From an uncultured Eubacterium sp. (lineage in GTDB: Bacteria > Bacillota > Clostridia > Lachnospirales > Lachnospiraceae): DNA of 34,833 nucleotides. A program made the position numbers and the translations under genes. Shown one piece after another: positions 26,051-33,623 of the stretch (its first letter is position 1; each line of letters opens with the position of its first letter). The notes under the pieces were generated by a model that saw only the letters and a program-made list of their open reading frames with translations, had not been told where the DNA came from and did not search any database. The stretch covers positions 1 to 34,833 of the forward strand of contig CANDJR010000003.1 of assembly GCA_947385105.1 (NCBI GenBank), in the 5' to 3' direction.

Positions 26051-26094
26051 CAAAAAATCCATTTATATATACGATAGTATTTAACTAATATCGT
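26051..26094 (+). promoter_or_regulatory. weak SigD-like promoter and dyad upstream of the right surface-protein gene
   Basis: CAAA (26051-26054), 16 nt, then ACGATAG (26071-26077): 3 of 4 and 5 of 7 matches to TAAA/CCGATAT. ACGATA and TATCGT (26089-26094) form a dyad over and after the -10. It is clearly weaker than the two promoters of the left paralogue. Confidence 0.35.
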
Positions 26095-26125
26095 ACATTT
26101 TTCGTGTTTTTATCATATTGTGAGT

Positions 26126-26384
26126 TGAATCAAACAACAGGCATGTTTTTAATGAGAGTAAAAGTTGCAGCTGATTAGACGCCTTACCCGGCTGTGGTGC
26201 TGCACTTTTATAAGATATGGACGATACAAGAAATTACATGTTTCTCCATATCTTACGATGCTTTGGGCAGGCTTATTTGTTATATACATGTAAAGTGCCG
26301 GATGCCCGGGCAGCGAACCGCTTGTTGATACAGGCGGACAAGGATGTAAACTGTTGAAACAAAATTACAAGGAGGTATTCAATT
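26126..26384 (+). promoter_or_regulatory. structured 5' leader of the right surface-protein gene (leader copy R)
   Basis: Inverted counterpart of 23812-24070. On the transcript: AAAAG-(T)-TGCAGC/GCTGCACTTTT (26160-26209), a 10-bp AAGATATGGA/TCCATATCTT stem (26212-26254), and an 8-bp CCGCTTGT/ACAGGCGG hairpin with loop TGAT (26318-26337). Between them is a highly conserved stretch around TTTGGGCAGGCT and GCCCGGGCAG. ACAAGGATGT (26338-26347) is a perfect CsrA consensus core and ACAAGGAGGT (26367-26376) is the Shine-Dalgarno, again with 29 nt between GGA cores. The last ~37 nt before and across the ATG are nearly identical in both leaders. Confidence 0.75.
26152..26178 (+). CDS. leader mini-ORF MRVKVAAD
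   Basis: An 8-codon ORF (MRVKVAAD, stop TAG) homologous to MRIKAAV in the left leader and, like it, forming the 5' side of the first leader stem. Its ribosome site is weaker (CAGG instead of AAGGAGG). An in-frame ATG at 26143 could add three residues. Confidence 0.45.
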   Translation: MRVKVAAD

Positions 26385-27839
26385 ATGCAATTGAAAAAAT
26401 TATTACAAGGAACAGTATTTGCTGCTGCTTTAGCAGTATGTACAATGATTGGCGCTGTATACGCAGACGCTGCTACAGGTGAGTTTGCGGATGCTAAGGT
26501 GTCTGTATCAAAGGTTGAAAAAGCAGAGATGTCACTTACCGGCCAAGGAACAAAAGAAATACTTGTCGGCGTAGCAAAAGTAGCAAAAACTGGAAAAGTG
26601 ACAGTATCCAGCTGGGATGTATATGAAGGTACTAATGCAACCGTTGATTTATCTAAATTGAGCAATGTAAAGGATAATTACATTGCAATTAAGGGTGATA
26701 ATGCGGTAAACGACATTCCTGCTATTGTTAAAATTCCATCTGCAGACAAAGCCATTAGTGCAAAATATACGCCGGGTACTGAGAGTGGTGACAAAAAAGA
26801 TGTCGCAGTATTAAAGATTGGTACAGGAGCAAAAGCTTCAGATGCAAAATCAAATGCAGCTGAAGTAACGGCTGCAGGGAGCTTTGAGTACCGTACAGCA
26901 TACAGCAGTGCATGGAAAGATATTGCATCTGAAACTGCTGCTGATAAATTGAATTTAACAAAATATCAGAATCAAGGCGCTACGATATATGTAAGGGCAA
27001 TGGAAAAAACAGTTAAAGAAGCTCCTTCTGCGCAAGGCAAAGAAAAAGTTAGCTACGAAGGTACCGAATACGTAGCATATGAACTGGATGCAAAATTACC
27101 AGGCAAAGAAGCAAAAGTTAACATCCCTGCAAGGGCAAAAGGGCCAGCAGTTAGCGCTGATTATACAAAGGCAACCGTAAAGCTTCCAAAGAACAGTGAG
27201 TATCGTTTAGTTACTTCTACCATACCTGCAGCAAATACAGCAAATGCGACTGCAGCTACAAAAACTGTAGCAGAACTTTTAGGTGAATCCAATGCTACAG
27301 GTTGGCTGGAAGTTCGTACTGCACCACAAAAAGACAAGAAAGCTGCATCCAAGTGGACGCGTCTTAACTTGATTAAACCTGCAGAGTTAGCTGCTGCAAA
27401 TATAAAGGCAGGGGATGCGCCTAAGACAACTACAGCAACACCAGAAACAACAGCAAAAGGTGAGAAAGTAGAATATGGCGGAGACGGCGTTGCAAAGGCT
27501 GAAGTTAAGGAAGGTGCATCAGGCAGCGAAAAGAATATCATGGATATTTCCTATAAACCATCCGGAAAAGCTTATGTCCTTACTATGAAGAACAATGGTG
27601 ACAAAACATATGAAGTTACAATAACTGCTCAAAAGACAACAAAACCTGCAGATACTGCAAAAGCAACCAAAATTGCACCTGGTAAAACAGTTACTTTGAA
27701 GGGTATACAAGATAATAACTACGTTTTTATCCGTGTAGCTGGCGATAAGAGAACAAAGACTTGGGTTGGCGCATTTACCGGGTTAGGTGTTATCGATGTT
27801 CCTAAGGTAATTGTTGGTACAAAAGAAGCTACATCTTAA
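26385..27839 (+). CDS. secreted surface protein, right paralogue (unknown family)
   Basis: A 484-residue exported protein with a Sec signal peptide (MQLKKLLQGTVFAAALAVCT, cleavage near VYADAA) and a Cys-free mature part rich in Ala, Lys and Thr. It is a full-length paralogue of the gene at 22363: beta-rich units around VDLSKLSNVKDNYIAI and LNLTKYQNQGATIYVR, then LPGKEAKVNIPARAKGPAV, KKAASKWTR, VEYGGDGVAKAEV and the tail RTKTWVG, LGVIDVPK. Identity is high at both ends and lower in the middle. No wall-anchor motif is seen. It is a single-gene transcript ending at a strong terminator. The function is not known; abundant surface-layer or adhesive material is a guess from composition and the elaborate leader. 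Confidence 0.85.
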   Translation: MQLKKLLQGTVFAAALAVCTMIGAVYADAATGEFADAKVSVSKVEKAEMSLTGQGTKEILVGVAKVAKTGKVTVSSWDVYEGTNATVDLSKLSNVKDNYIAIKGDNAVNDIPAIVKIPSADKAISAKYTPGTESGDKKDVAVLKIGTGAKASDAKSNAAEVTAAGSFEYRTAYSSAWKDIASETAADKLNLTKYQNQGATIYVRAMEKTVKEAPSAQGKEKVSYEGTEYVAYELDAKLPGKEAKVNIPARAKGPAVSADYTKATVKLPKNSEYRLVTSTIPAANTANATAATKTVAELLGESNATGWLEVRTAPQKDKKAASKWTRLNLIKPAELAAANIKAGDAPKTTTATPETTAKGEKVEYGGDGVAKAEVKEGASGSEKNIMDISYKPSGKAYVLTMKNNGDKTYEVTITAQKTTKPADTAKATKIAPGKTVTLKGIQDNNYVFIRVAGDKRTKTWVGAFTGLGVIDVPKVIVGTKEATS

Positions 27840-27884
27840 CAGTAAAATACATCCACTATATGATGTCAAATGAGCTATTGATAG

Positions 27885-27914
27885 AAAAAAGGATTGCAAA
27901 CGCAATCCTTTTTT
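27885..27914 (+). terminator. strong intrinsic terminator after the right surface-protein gene
   Basis: A-run, GGATTGC (27891-27897), loop AAAC, GCAATCC (27902-27908), T-run: a perfect 7-bp stem extended by A-T pairs. Confidence 0.9.
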
Positions 27915-27951
27915 CCTTACTGATGTTTTGCATAGATACGATTCAAACAGG

Positions 27952-27980
27952 TTGATAAGCCCTAAGAACTATGCTATAAT
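27952..27980 (+). promoter_or_regulatory. housekeeping (SigA-type) promoter of the LRR lipoprotein gene
   Basis: TTGATA (27952-27957), 17-nt spacer, TATAAT (27975-27980) with TGC before the -10. It lies about 37 nt upstream of the start codon. Confidence 0.8.
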
Positions 27981-28016
27981 CTGCATATAATATATAGATA
28001 TAGGATGGAGATAATC

Positions 28017-29039
28017 ATGAAAAAGAGATTTTTAGTATATACACTGATGCTGCTATGCACCATCAGTATCAGCGGCTGCACTGGGAAAAAGAGTCAAACG
28101 CAAACAGAGCAGAGCGACAAGCAGCAAAGCGAACTTGAACATAAACAAAAAAATGAAACCCAGGTAGATATCCAGCAGCAGACACAAGTAAAAGACGAGA
28201 TTATTGAATTAGAGTATGATAAAAATGCTAAATCTTTGCTGGGTGGCGGGATTTTGTATGAGATAGAGCAAGATAGCGCAATTGTGACTGGTTATCAGGA
28301 CTTTGACCTGGAGGAATTTAATATACCAGACGTTGTACGTTATGAAGAAAAAGATTATCCGGTTACAAAGATTGCGGAAAATGCTTTTGAGTCCTGTGCA
28401 AATATTGTTAGTTTCTTAGCAGGGGAGCATTTGACGGAAATTGCAGAAAATGCTTTTTATTATTGTGATGCCCTAAAAACAGTTAATTTAGCGGATCATG
28501 TAAAAAGTATCGGGAAAAACGCATTTTTCGGCTGTATGGAATTAAATGAAGTCAAAGGAATGGGAGCATTAGAGAGTATTTCGGATCATGCGTTTAGTGG
28601 GTGCACTGCATTAGAGCAATTTATTCTGCCTGGTACTGTATCAAATCTTGGTATAGAGATATTTATGGACTGCGAAGCATTGCAGACATGTGAACTGGGA
28701 GAGGGAATTACTGTGATTGGCAGCGGAATGTTTTCGAACTGTACTGCACTAACAGGAGTCGTACTGCCAAATAGCCTTGTCGCTGTGAGTGAAGAAGCAT
28801 TTTGGGGATGCAGTACATTAGAAAAATTAGATTTGCCGGAAGGATTGACCATGATTGGGGAAAAAGCATTTTATGATACGGCGATTCAAAAGCTGAAGAT
28901 GCCAAAAAACATCGCAAGCATTAAGTTCGAAATGCTAGATGGCATGAGTGAATTAGTGGCAGTAGAAGTACCAAAAGAAAAGCAGGAAGCATATGAGGAA
29001 CAATTTTCTGACTTAGGGATAAAAATTAAAAGCTATTAA
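28017..29039 (+). CDS. BspA-type leucine-rich-repeat lipoprotein
   Basis: A 340-residue lipoprotein. The signal peptide ends in the lipobox SISGC with the lipidated Cys at residue 21, so the mature protein is anchored to the outer face of the membrane. A hydrophilic Gln/Lys/Glu-rich linker (about 22-65) is followed by a folded stretch and then 7-8 LRR_5 repeats (about 110-330) of the pattern I-x-x-x-A-F-x-x-C-x-x-L, for example KIAENAFESCANI and SIGKNAFFGCMEL. These repeats usually mediate binding to proteins or host surfaces; the ligand is unknown. The start is the ATG at 28017 with GGAG just upstream; an in-frame ATG at 28005 precedes that site. Confidence 0.92.
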   Translation: MKKRFLVYTLMLLCTISISGCTGKKSQTQTEQSDKQQSELEHKQKNETQVDIQQQTQVKDEIIELEYDKNAKSLLGGGILYEIEQDSAIVTGYQDFDLEEFNIPDVVRYEEKDYPVTKIAENAFESCANIVSFLAGEHLTEIAENAFYYCDALKTVNLADHVKSIGKNAFFGCMELNEVKGMGALESISDHAFSGCTALEQFILPGTVSNLGIEIFMDCEALQTCELGEGITVIGSGMFSNCTALTGVVLPNSLVAVSEEAFWGCSTLEKLDLPEGLTMIGEKAFYDTAIQKLKMPKNIASIKFEMLDGMSELVAVEVPKEKQEAYEEQFSDLGIKIKSY

Positions 29040-29080
29040 AATTTATAAAGATACAAAAAAACGGGGCTGTTACAGCCCCG

Positions 29081-30130
29081 TTAGTCTAGTTGTGTAAAAG
29101 CATTCCAAAATGTTTCCATACATTTACGAGAAGCAGTTGAAACACGAATCCATCCTTTTAAAATGCCCTTACTATAATCACGCACCCAGATATTTTGTTT
29201 CTTTAATTCAGAAATAAGCTCTGCAGAAGGCTTATTTGGATAAAACAATACATAATTTCCTTCCAGTGAAAGATAGCGGTATCCTGCCTCCTTTAGCTGC
29301 TTTGTTAGCCAAATCCTGCCCTCCTTTTCTCTTGCTCTTAATTCATCTATGAGAGAAGTGTCAGAAAGTACTTCCAGTGCAAATAAAATAGCAATTGAAT
29401 TAACATTAAATGTAGATTCAGCTTTTTCGATATAATCAATCAGCGCAGGGTGTCCGGAAACATAGCCGATGCGAAGCCCTGCCATTGAAAAAAGTTTTGA
29501 AAATGTACGCAGCACAAGAAGATTGTCATAATCTTGGATGAGAGGCATAAAAGTTGGTTCATAAAAATAATGATATGCCTCATCAATGACGACAATTGCA
29601 CCTACATCCTGCGCTTTTTGTATAATTGCCCGAATCTCTTGTTCCTTATAAGTAAAGCCAATCGGACTGTTTGGATTAAGAAGTATTACAATGCCAGTCT
29701 GTTCATTGATGGCAGCAAGGATCTCAGTGCTGTCTATTGTAAAATCAGGCTGGTAAGAAATGCAGACATGGTTCATGCCAAACATATTCGCATAGACACC
29801 GTACATTTCAAACGTAGGCAATACGGTCACAAGGTCTTTGCCTGCCTGCCCAAAACATTGGAAAATAAGACGCATCGCTTCGTCAGAACCTGCGGTTACA
29901 GACACATTTTCATATTGGTAATGGTTAAGCTGTGCAATCATTTCCATTAAGCGATCTTTTTCCGGATAGGTTGCAATGGCTTCTGGCGTTAGTTTTGCAA
30001 TGATTTTATCAAATATCTCTTGTGGCATTCCTTCTGGATTTTCATTCATATCCAGTCTTAGCACTTGTGCACGTTCATCATGAAATTTTACTCGGTATAA
30101 ATTTTTAATATATTCATTGACATAATACAT
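29081..30130 (-). CDS. class I/II PLP aminotransferase, HisC/CobD-like
   Basis: A 349-residue fold-type I PLP enzyme of the histidinol-phosphate aminotransferase group. Visible residues include LDMNENPEG near the N-terminus, TAGSDEAMRL, the NPNSPIG loop (usually NPNNPTG), DEAY (D183, Y186) contacting PLP, and the Schiff-base Lys K212 in TFSKLFSMAGLRIGY (R220 for phosphate). The start is set at 30130, 11 nt after AAGGA; the frame opens upstream. It lies 17 nt after the LicD gene, and no histidine-biosynthesis genes are nearby. It more likely makes or changes an amino-acid-derived substituent for the glycan (inference) than serves histidine synthesis. Confidence 0.88.
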   Translation of the reverse strand: MYYVNEYIKNLYRVKFHDERAQVLRLDMNENPEGMPQEIFDKIIAKLTPEAIATYPEKDRLMEMIAQLNHYQYENVSVTAGSDEAMRLIFQCFGQAGKDLVTVLPTFEMYGVYANMFGMNHVCISYQPDFTIDSTEILAAINEQTGIVILLNPNSPIGFTYKEQEIRAIIQKAQDVGAIVVIDEAYHYFYEPTFMPLIQDYDNLLVLRTFSKLFSMAGLRIGYVSGHPALIDYIEKAESTFNVNSIAILFALEVLSDTSLIDELRAREKEGRIWLTKQLKEAGYRYLSLEGNYVLFYPNKPSAELISELKKQNIWVRDYSKGILKGWIRVSTASRKCMETFWNAFTQLD

Positions 30131-30147
30131 AGTAATCTTTTTCCTTT

Positions 30148-31056
30148 CTACCATTCGCCTTTGCACTTGACTATTTTTTCCGGATATTCCATATAGTACC
30201 GGTAAGGGGTATCTGGGTCTAAAAAGATACCTTCATGCGTGGAACGGTTTTTGTGAAATGTTTGATAATCGCCATAATGTCTTTCTAGTATTTCATGGTA
30301 TCCGCACGGGACAGGTATTTCTAAATATTCAAATGGCAAGTACACAATATCTGCGTACCATTCTCTTTCCCGGCTTTTGGAACGATGGCAAATTTCTGAA
30401 GTAATAAAATTAACTTTATCTGAAGTACCGCAGTGTGAAAGGTTTAATGTCTCAAACTGCCGGAAACGTTCTCTGACTGGCAGATTTAATAAATCACATA
30501 AAATATCAGATTCGACATGGAATGGTACGCCTTCCTGCAAGTAATAGCGCATTCTTTTTGAATTAACAACTGTCTGCCAGACGTCGCTTTGTACAGAAAG
30601 AATATTAGAGCTGAACTTTTTTCCGTCTGGTACGTCGTCAAACGGATAAATATCCAAAAATATCCCTTGGTGAAAGTTCGGGTTCATATCCGCAAATTCA
30701 ATGGCAGTTGTACGGCTGTCCCGAAGCTTTGAAAATGCCCATACGATTAAATCGTTGTATGTATTTTGAAAAAAATAAGGTTCGCAAAACTCATAAGGAG
30801 CAATTTCCAGCAGTTTCATATAATCATCCCGAAACATACATAGGTCCATATCATCATCCCATGGGATAAAACCCTGATGGCGGACAGCACCTAACAGCGT
30901 ACCATATTCTGCAAAATAAGTAAGATGATGTTTTCTGCACACTTCATCAAATTTTTGTAAAAGTTCCAGTTCAGCGTGCCACACTTTTTTTCGTTTTTCC
31001 GTCACTAAGAAACCAGAACGGATTTCTTCTTTAAAAAATGAAGGTTTACATTCCAT
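30148..31056 (-). CDS. LicD family phosphotransferase
   Basis: A 302-residue protein of the LicD family, whose members transfer phosphocholine or similar phospho-substituents onto surface glycans. The nucleotidyltransferase-like core is clear: LTYFAEYGTLLGAVRHQGFI then PWDDDMDL (metal-binding Asp residues about 67-71), and a later GIFLDIYPFDDVPD. The start is set at 31056, where the protein becomes similar to its paralogue at 33624; AAAGG lies 12 nt upstream. It is transcribed with the aminotransferase gene and divergently from the glycosyltransferase at 31204. The substituent it transfers cannot be told. Confidence 0.9.
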   Translation of the reverse strand: MECKPSFFKEEIRSGFLVTEKRKKVWHAELELLQKFDEVCRKHHLTYFAEYGTLLGAVRHQGFIPWDDDMDLCMFRDDYMKLLEIAPYEFCEPYFFQNTYNDLIVWAFSKLRDSRTTAIEFADMNPNFHQGIFLDIYPFDDVPDGKKFSSNILSVQSDVWQTVVNSKRMRYYLQEGVPFHVESDILCDLLNLPVRERFRQFETLNLSHCGTSDKVNFITSEICHRSKSREREWYADIVYLPFEYLEIPVPCGYHEILERHYGDYQTFHKNRSTHEGIFLDPDTPYRYYMEYPEKIVKCKGEW

Positions 31057-31203
31057 AATTGTCGATAACCTTTCTTGCGAAACTGTATAGTTCATGTTAA
31101 AATAAAACCGGGTATTATTATATCATACCTTAAAAGTGAAGTAAAGTCTGCACATAAAAGCATTGTTTTGTGTAGGAAAGCTGCTTTCAAAAGGAGAATA
31201 TAT

Positions 31204-32391
31204 ATGGAAGGAAAACTAATTTTTTTTACAGGAGTATATGATACACTGGATATTTTCTCAGAAGCTTTGATCCGCACGTTTCGAAAGATAGGGTATGATA
31301 TATTAGAGATTACTATCAACGATTTAGCAGACGGTCTTTCAAAACTGGCACAGTTTGTTCATACGCCAGTTAAGGCTGCTGTTGTATTTAATAATCTGGC
31401 ATTTAATTTACAATTAAATAATGGGAAAAATATGTGGGAAGAACTCGGTATTCCCTGTATCAATATCTTAATGGATCATCCGTTTTGCTATCGTGACGCG
31501 TTGGAACAGGCACCGTCAAATGCAGTTGTATTATGCATTGACAAAAAACACATGGAATATTTGCGGCGTTTTTTTCCGCACATACCAATTGTTGGCTTTT
31601 TACCGCATGGGGGACTTTGTTTAGATCAAGAGCCAATGCCAATCGAGCAGCGGGAAATCGATCTTTTGTATGCAGGCGGATTGTCACGTAAATTTATAGA
31701 TAACGTGATGCCAGACTTTACACAATTTGCCTTTGATGCAAAAGAAGTTGCAAATACAGCTTATGAACGGCTGATTACAGATACAGAGGTAACGGCGGAA
31801 ATAGCAATAGAAGAAGCGCTGCTTGCAAAAGGAATCCGCCTTACGGATCAGGAACTGTCTTATGTGATTTCTCAGCTACATTATGTAGAATTGCTGGCTA
31901 CTTCTTATTATAGGGAAAAACTGATTCATACGATGTTAAAAGCAGGGCTGCGCGTCCATTTATATGGAGAAGGATGGGATATTTGCGAATTTGCCAATCA
32001 TCCGAATCTCGTCTGGAAGGGCAGGATATCTGCACAAGAAGTATTAGAAAAAATGCATCACAGTAAAATTGTCTTAAATACCATGACCTGGTTTAAAGAC
32101 GGGACGCATGACAGAGTGCTAAATGGAATGCTTGCCGGGGCTGTTGCAGTGACAGATGAATCGATTTACATGCTGGAAGAATTTCAAAGTTATCCGCAAG
32201 TAAATGCGGAATCTGCGGAATTGGTGTTATTTCACTTAAAGGAAATGGAACCATTAGCACAGACTGTGAAAGACTTGCTCAAACAGCCTGGTGTGCTGCA
32301 GCAGATTGCAGATAATGGGAGAAAGAAGGCGATTCGCAGCCATACGTGGGAGAACAGGGCAAACGAGCTGCAGGAGGGACTTTTAACATGA
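31204..32391 (+). CDS. CgeB-like glycosyltransferase (subtype A)
   Basis: A 395-residue paralogue of the gene at 2669 and of the cut-off gene at the left edge. It has LMDHPFCYRDAL, CIDKKHMEYLRRFFP, VHLYGEGWD, KIVLNTMTWFKDGTHDR and the closing SHTWENRA. The start is the ATG at 31204 with AAAGGAG upstream; the frame is open to 31075, but that part runs through the divergent promoter region. Its stop overlaps the next start (ATGA). With the two following genes it forms a small operon that ends at 33537. Confidence 0.87.
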   Translation: MEGKLIFFTGVYDTLDIFSEALIRTFRKIGYDILEITINDLADGLSKLAQFVHTPVKAAVVFNNLAFNLQLNNGKNMWEELGIPCINILMDHPFCYRDALEQAPSNAVVLCIDKKHMEYLRRFFPHIPIVGFLPHGGLCLDQEPMPIEQREIDLLYAGGLSRKFIDNVMPDFTQFAFDAKEVANTAYERLITDTEVTAEIAIEEALLAKGIRLTDQELSYVISQLHYVELLATSYYREKLIHTMLKAGLRVHLYGEGWDICEFANHPNLVWKGRISAQEVLEKMHHSKIVLNTMTWFKDGTHDRVLNGMLAGAVAVTDESIYMLEEFQSYPQVNAESAELVLFHLKEMEPLAQTVKDLLKQPGVLQQIADNGRKKAIRSHTWENRANELQEGLLT

Positions 32392-32849
32392 AGCTATTTG
32401 GGCAGGTAACGACAGATGCAGACGAGATGTTTGTTTATTTTGAAGTCATCCGTCAGCTTCATCCAAACTGTGTGTTAGACTATGGTATGCTGTTAAAACG
32501 GATGGGAGCAATTACAAGGCAAGCGGTGCATTGTACGATCCAAAAGGAAACTAGACTGGAAGGGGTGGATATTTGCCCGCAAATACAGCTGCCGATTTAT
32601 CATACGATTTATGATCAAATTTATCCAGCTGCGCAGCTGCCGCAAAAATCTTATGATTTAGCAATCTTCCTTGGTCAAGCAAATCCGGTGGATGGGACTG
32701 TACTAGATTATTTGTCAGCACATGCATCCGTCATATTGTTTGATGCAGATATTGCAGAAATTACGAATTATTTTACGAAACGGTTTTCCTGCCAGTCTTT
32801 ATCAGTGGATCATAGGATGTTTGGCTTGGCGCATTGTAAAGGAATGTAA
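32388..32849 (+). CDS. unknown protein, possible degenerate Rossmann fold
   Basis: A 153-residue protein overlapping the upstream stop (ATGA), with AGGAGGG just before it, so coupled to the glycosyltransferase. I do not recognise the family. Alternating strands and helices suggest a Rossmann-like fold: NCVLDYGMLLKRMG near residue 30 resembles methyltransferase motif I without its Gly-rich loop, and YDLAIFLG and ASVILFDADI look like later strands. Catalytic capacity is doubtful. It may assist the enzymes on either side. Confidence 0.7.
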   Translation: MKLFGQVTTDADEMFVYFEVIRQLHPNCVLDYGMLLKRMGAITRQAVHCTIQKETRLEGVDICPQIQLPIYHTIYDQIYPAAQLPQKSYDLAIFLGQANPVDGTVLDYLSAHASVILFDADIAEITNYFTKRFSCQSLSVDHRMFGLAHCKGM

Positions 32850-32853
32850 AAGT

Positions 32854-33537
32854 ATGGATATGAAAATATATGTAGCAGCACATCAAAAGTTTGAAATGCC
32901 GCAGGCAGACGATTGTTATGTTCCTCTGCAGGTAGGCAGGGAAGGACATGCAGACTTAGGTTACTTGTCAGATCACACTGGCGAGAATATTTCGTCAAAA
33001 AATGCAAATTATTGTGAATTGACTGGTATGTACTGGATATGGAAAAATACACGAAGTGATATTGTAGGATTGTGTCATTACAGGCGGTATCTGATGCATC
33101 ATGGAATCATTTTAACAAAAGATGATATTCAAAAACGAATGCAGCATTACGATATCATACTGCCTGACAGCGGTATGTCAAAATATAAAAATGCATACGC
33201 GCATTATTGCAGCAGACATCAGGAAAAGGATTTGCTGTGCTGCCAGGAAGTATTAAAAGAGCGCTGGCCAGAATATGAGACTGCTTTTTTATGGTCGTTA
33301 TCGTCCAATCTTATTTCAATGGGAAATATCCTTATTACCCGTAGGACAATCTTTGACGCTTACTGTACATGGCTGTTTGACATTTTATTTGAAGTGGAAA
33401 GACGTACGGATCTTAGCGGTTATGATACTTACCAAAGCCGTGTGTTTGGATTTTTATCAGAGCGGCTGCTGCGTGTATGGGTCATGATGCAGGAAAATAT
33501 CAAGGTATTGGAAGAAGCAGTACTTACCCTTACGTAA
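32854..33537 (+). CDS. DUF4422-domain glycosyltransferase, short form
   Basis: A 227-residue protein consisting of little more than the DUF4422 domain: MKIYVAAHQKFEMP, PLQVGREGHADLGYLSDHTGENIS, YCELTGMYWIWKN, GLCHYRRYL, then MGNILITRRTIF and SRVFGFLSERLLRVW. It matches the N-terminal part of the gene at 518 and lacks that protein's ~150-residue C-terminal extension. The start is the ATG at 32854 (GGAA ~11 nt upstream); 32860 is also possible. It is the last gene of the small operon from 31204. Confidence 0.85.
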   Translation: MDMKIYVAAHQKFEMPQADDCYVPLQVGREGHADLGYLSDHTGENISSKNANYCELTGMYWIWKNTRSDIVGLCHYRRYLMHHGIILTKDDIQKRMQHYDIILPDSGMSKYKNAYAHYCSRHQEKDLLCCQEVLKERWPEYETAFLWSLSSNLISMGNILITRRTIFDAYCTWLFDILFEVERRTDLSGYDTYQSRVFGFLSERLLRVWVMMQENIKVLEEAVLTLT

Positions 33538-33540
33538 AAT

Positions 33541-33620
33541 AAGGGGCTGTCGCATATCATTTTTTCAACCGTTCTTTTATACCATATCTTGTATATACTT
33601 TGCTAGTGCGATAGCCCCTT
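33541..33620. terminator. long-stem structure between convergent genes
   Basis: AAGGGGCTGTCGCA (33541-33554) pairs with TGCGATAGCCCCTT (33607-33620) over 14 bp with one G-T pair, around a ~52-nt loop. It fills the space between two convergent genes but has no clear T-run after it. It may protect 3' ends or act as a factor-dependent stop in both directions. Confidence 0.5.
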
Positions 33621-33623
33621 ATG

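Noticed and set aside
29534-29950. 138-aa plus-strand ORF inside the aminotransferase gene
   Set aside because: It is a shadow of the conserved aminotransferase frame, with no start signal.
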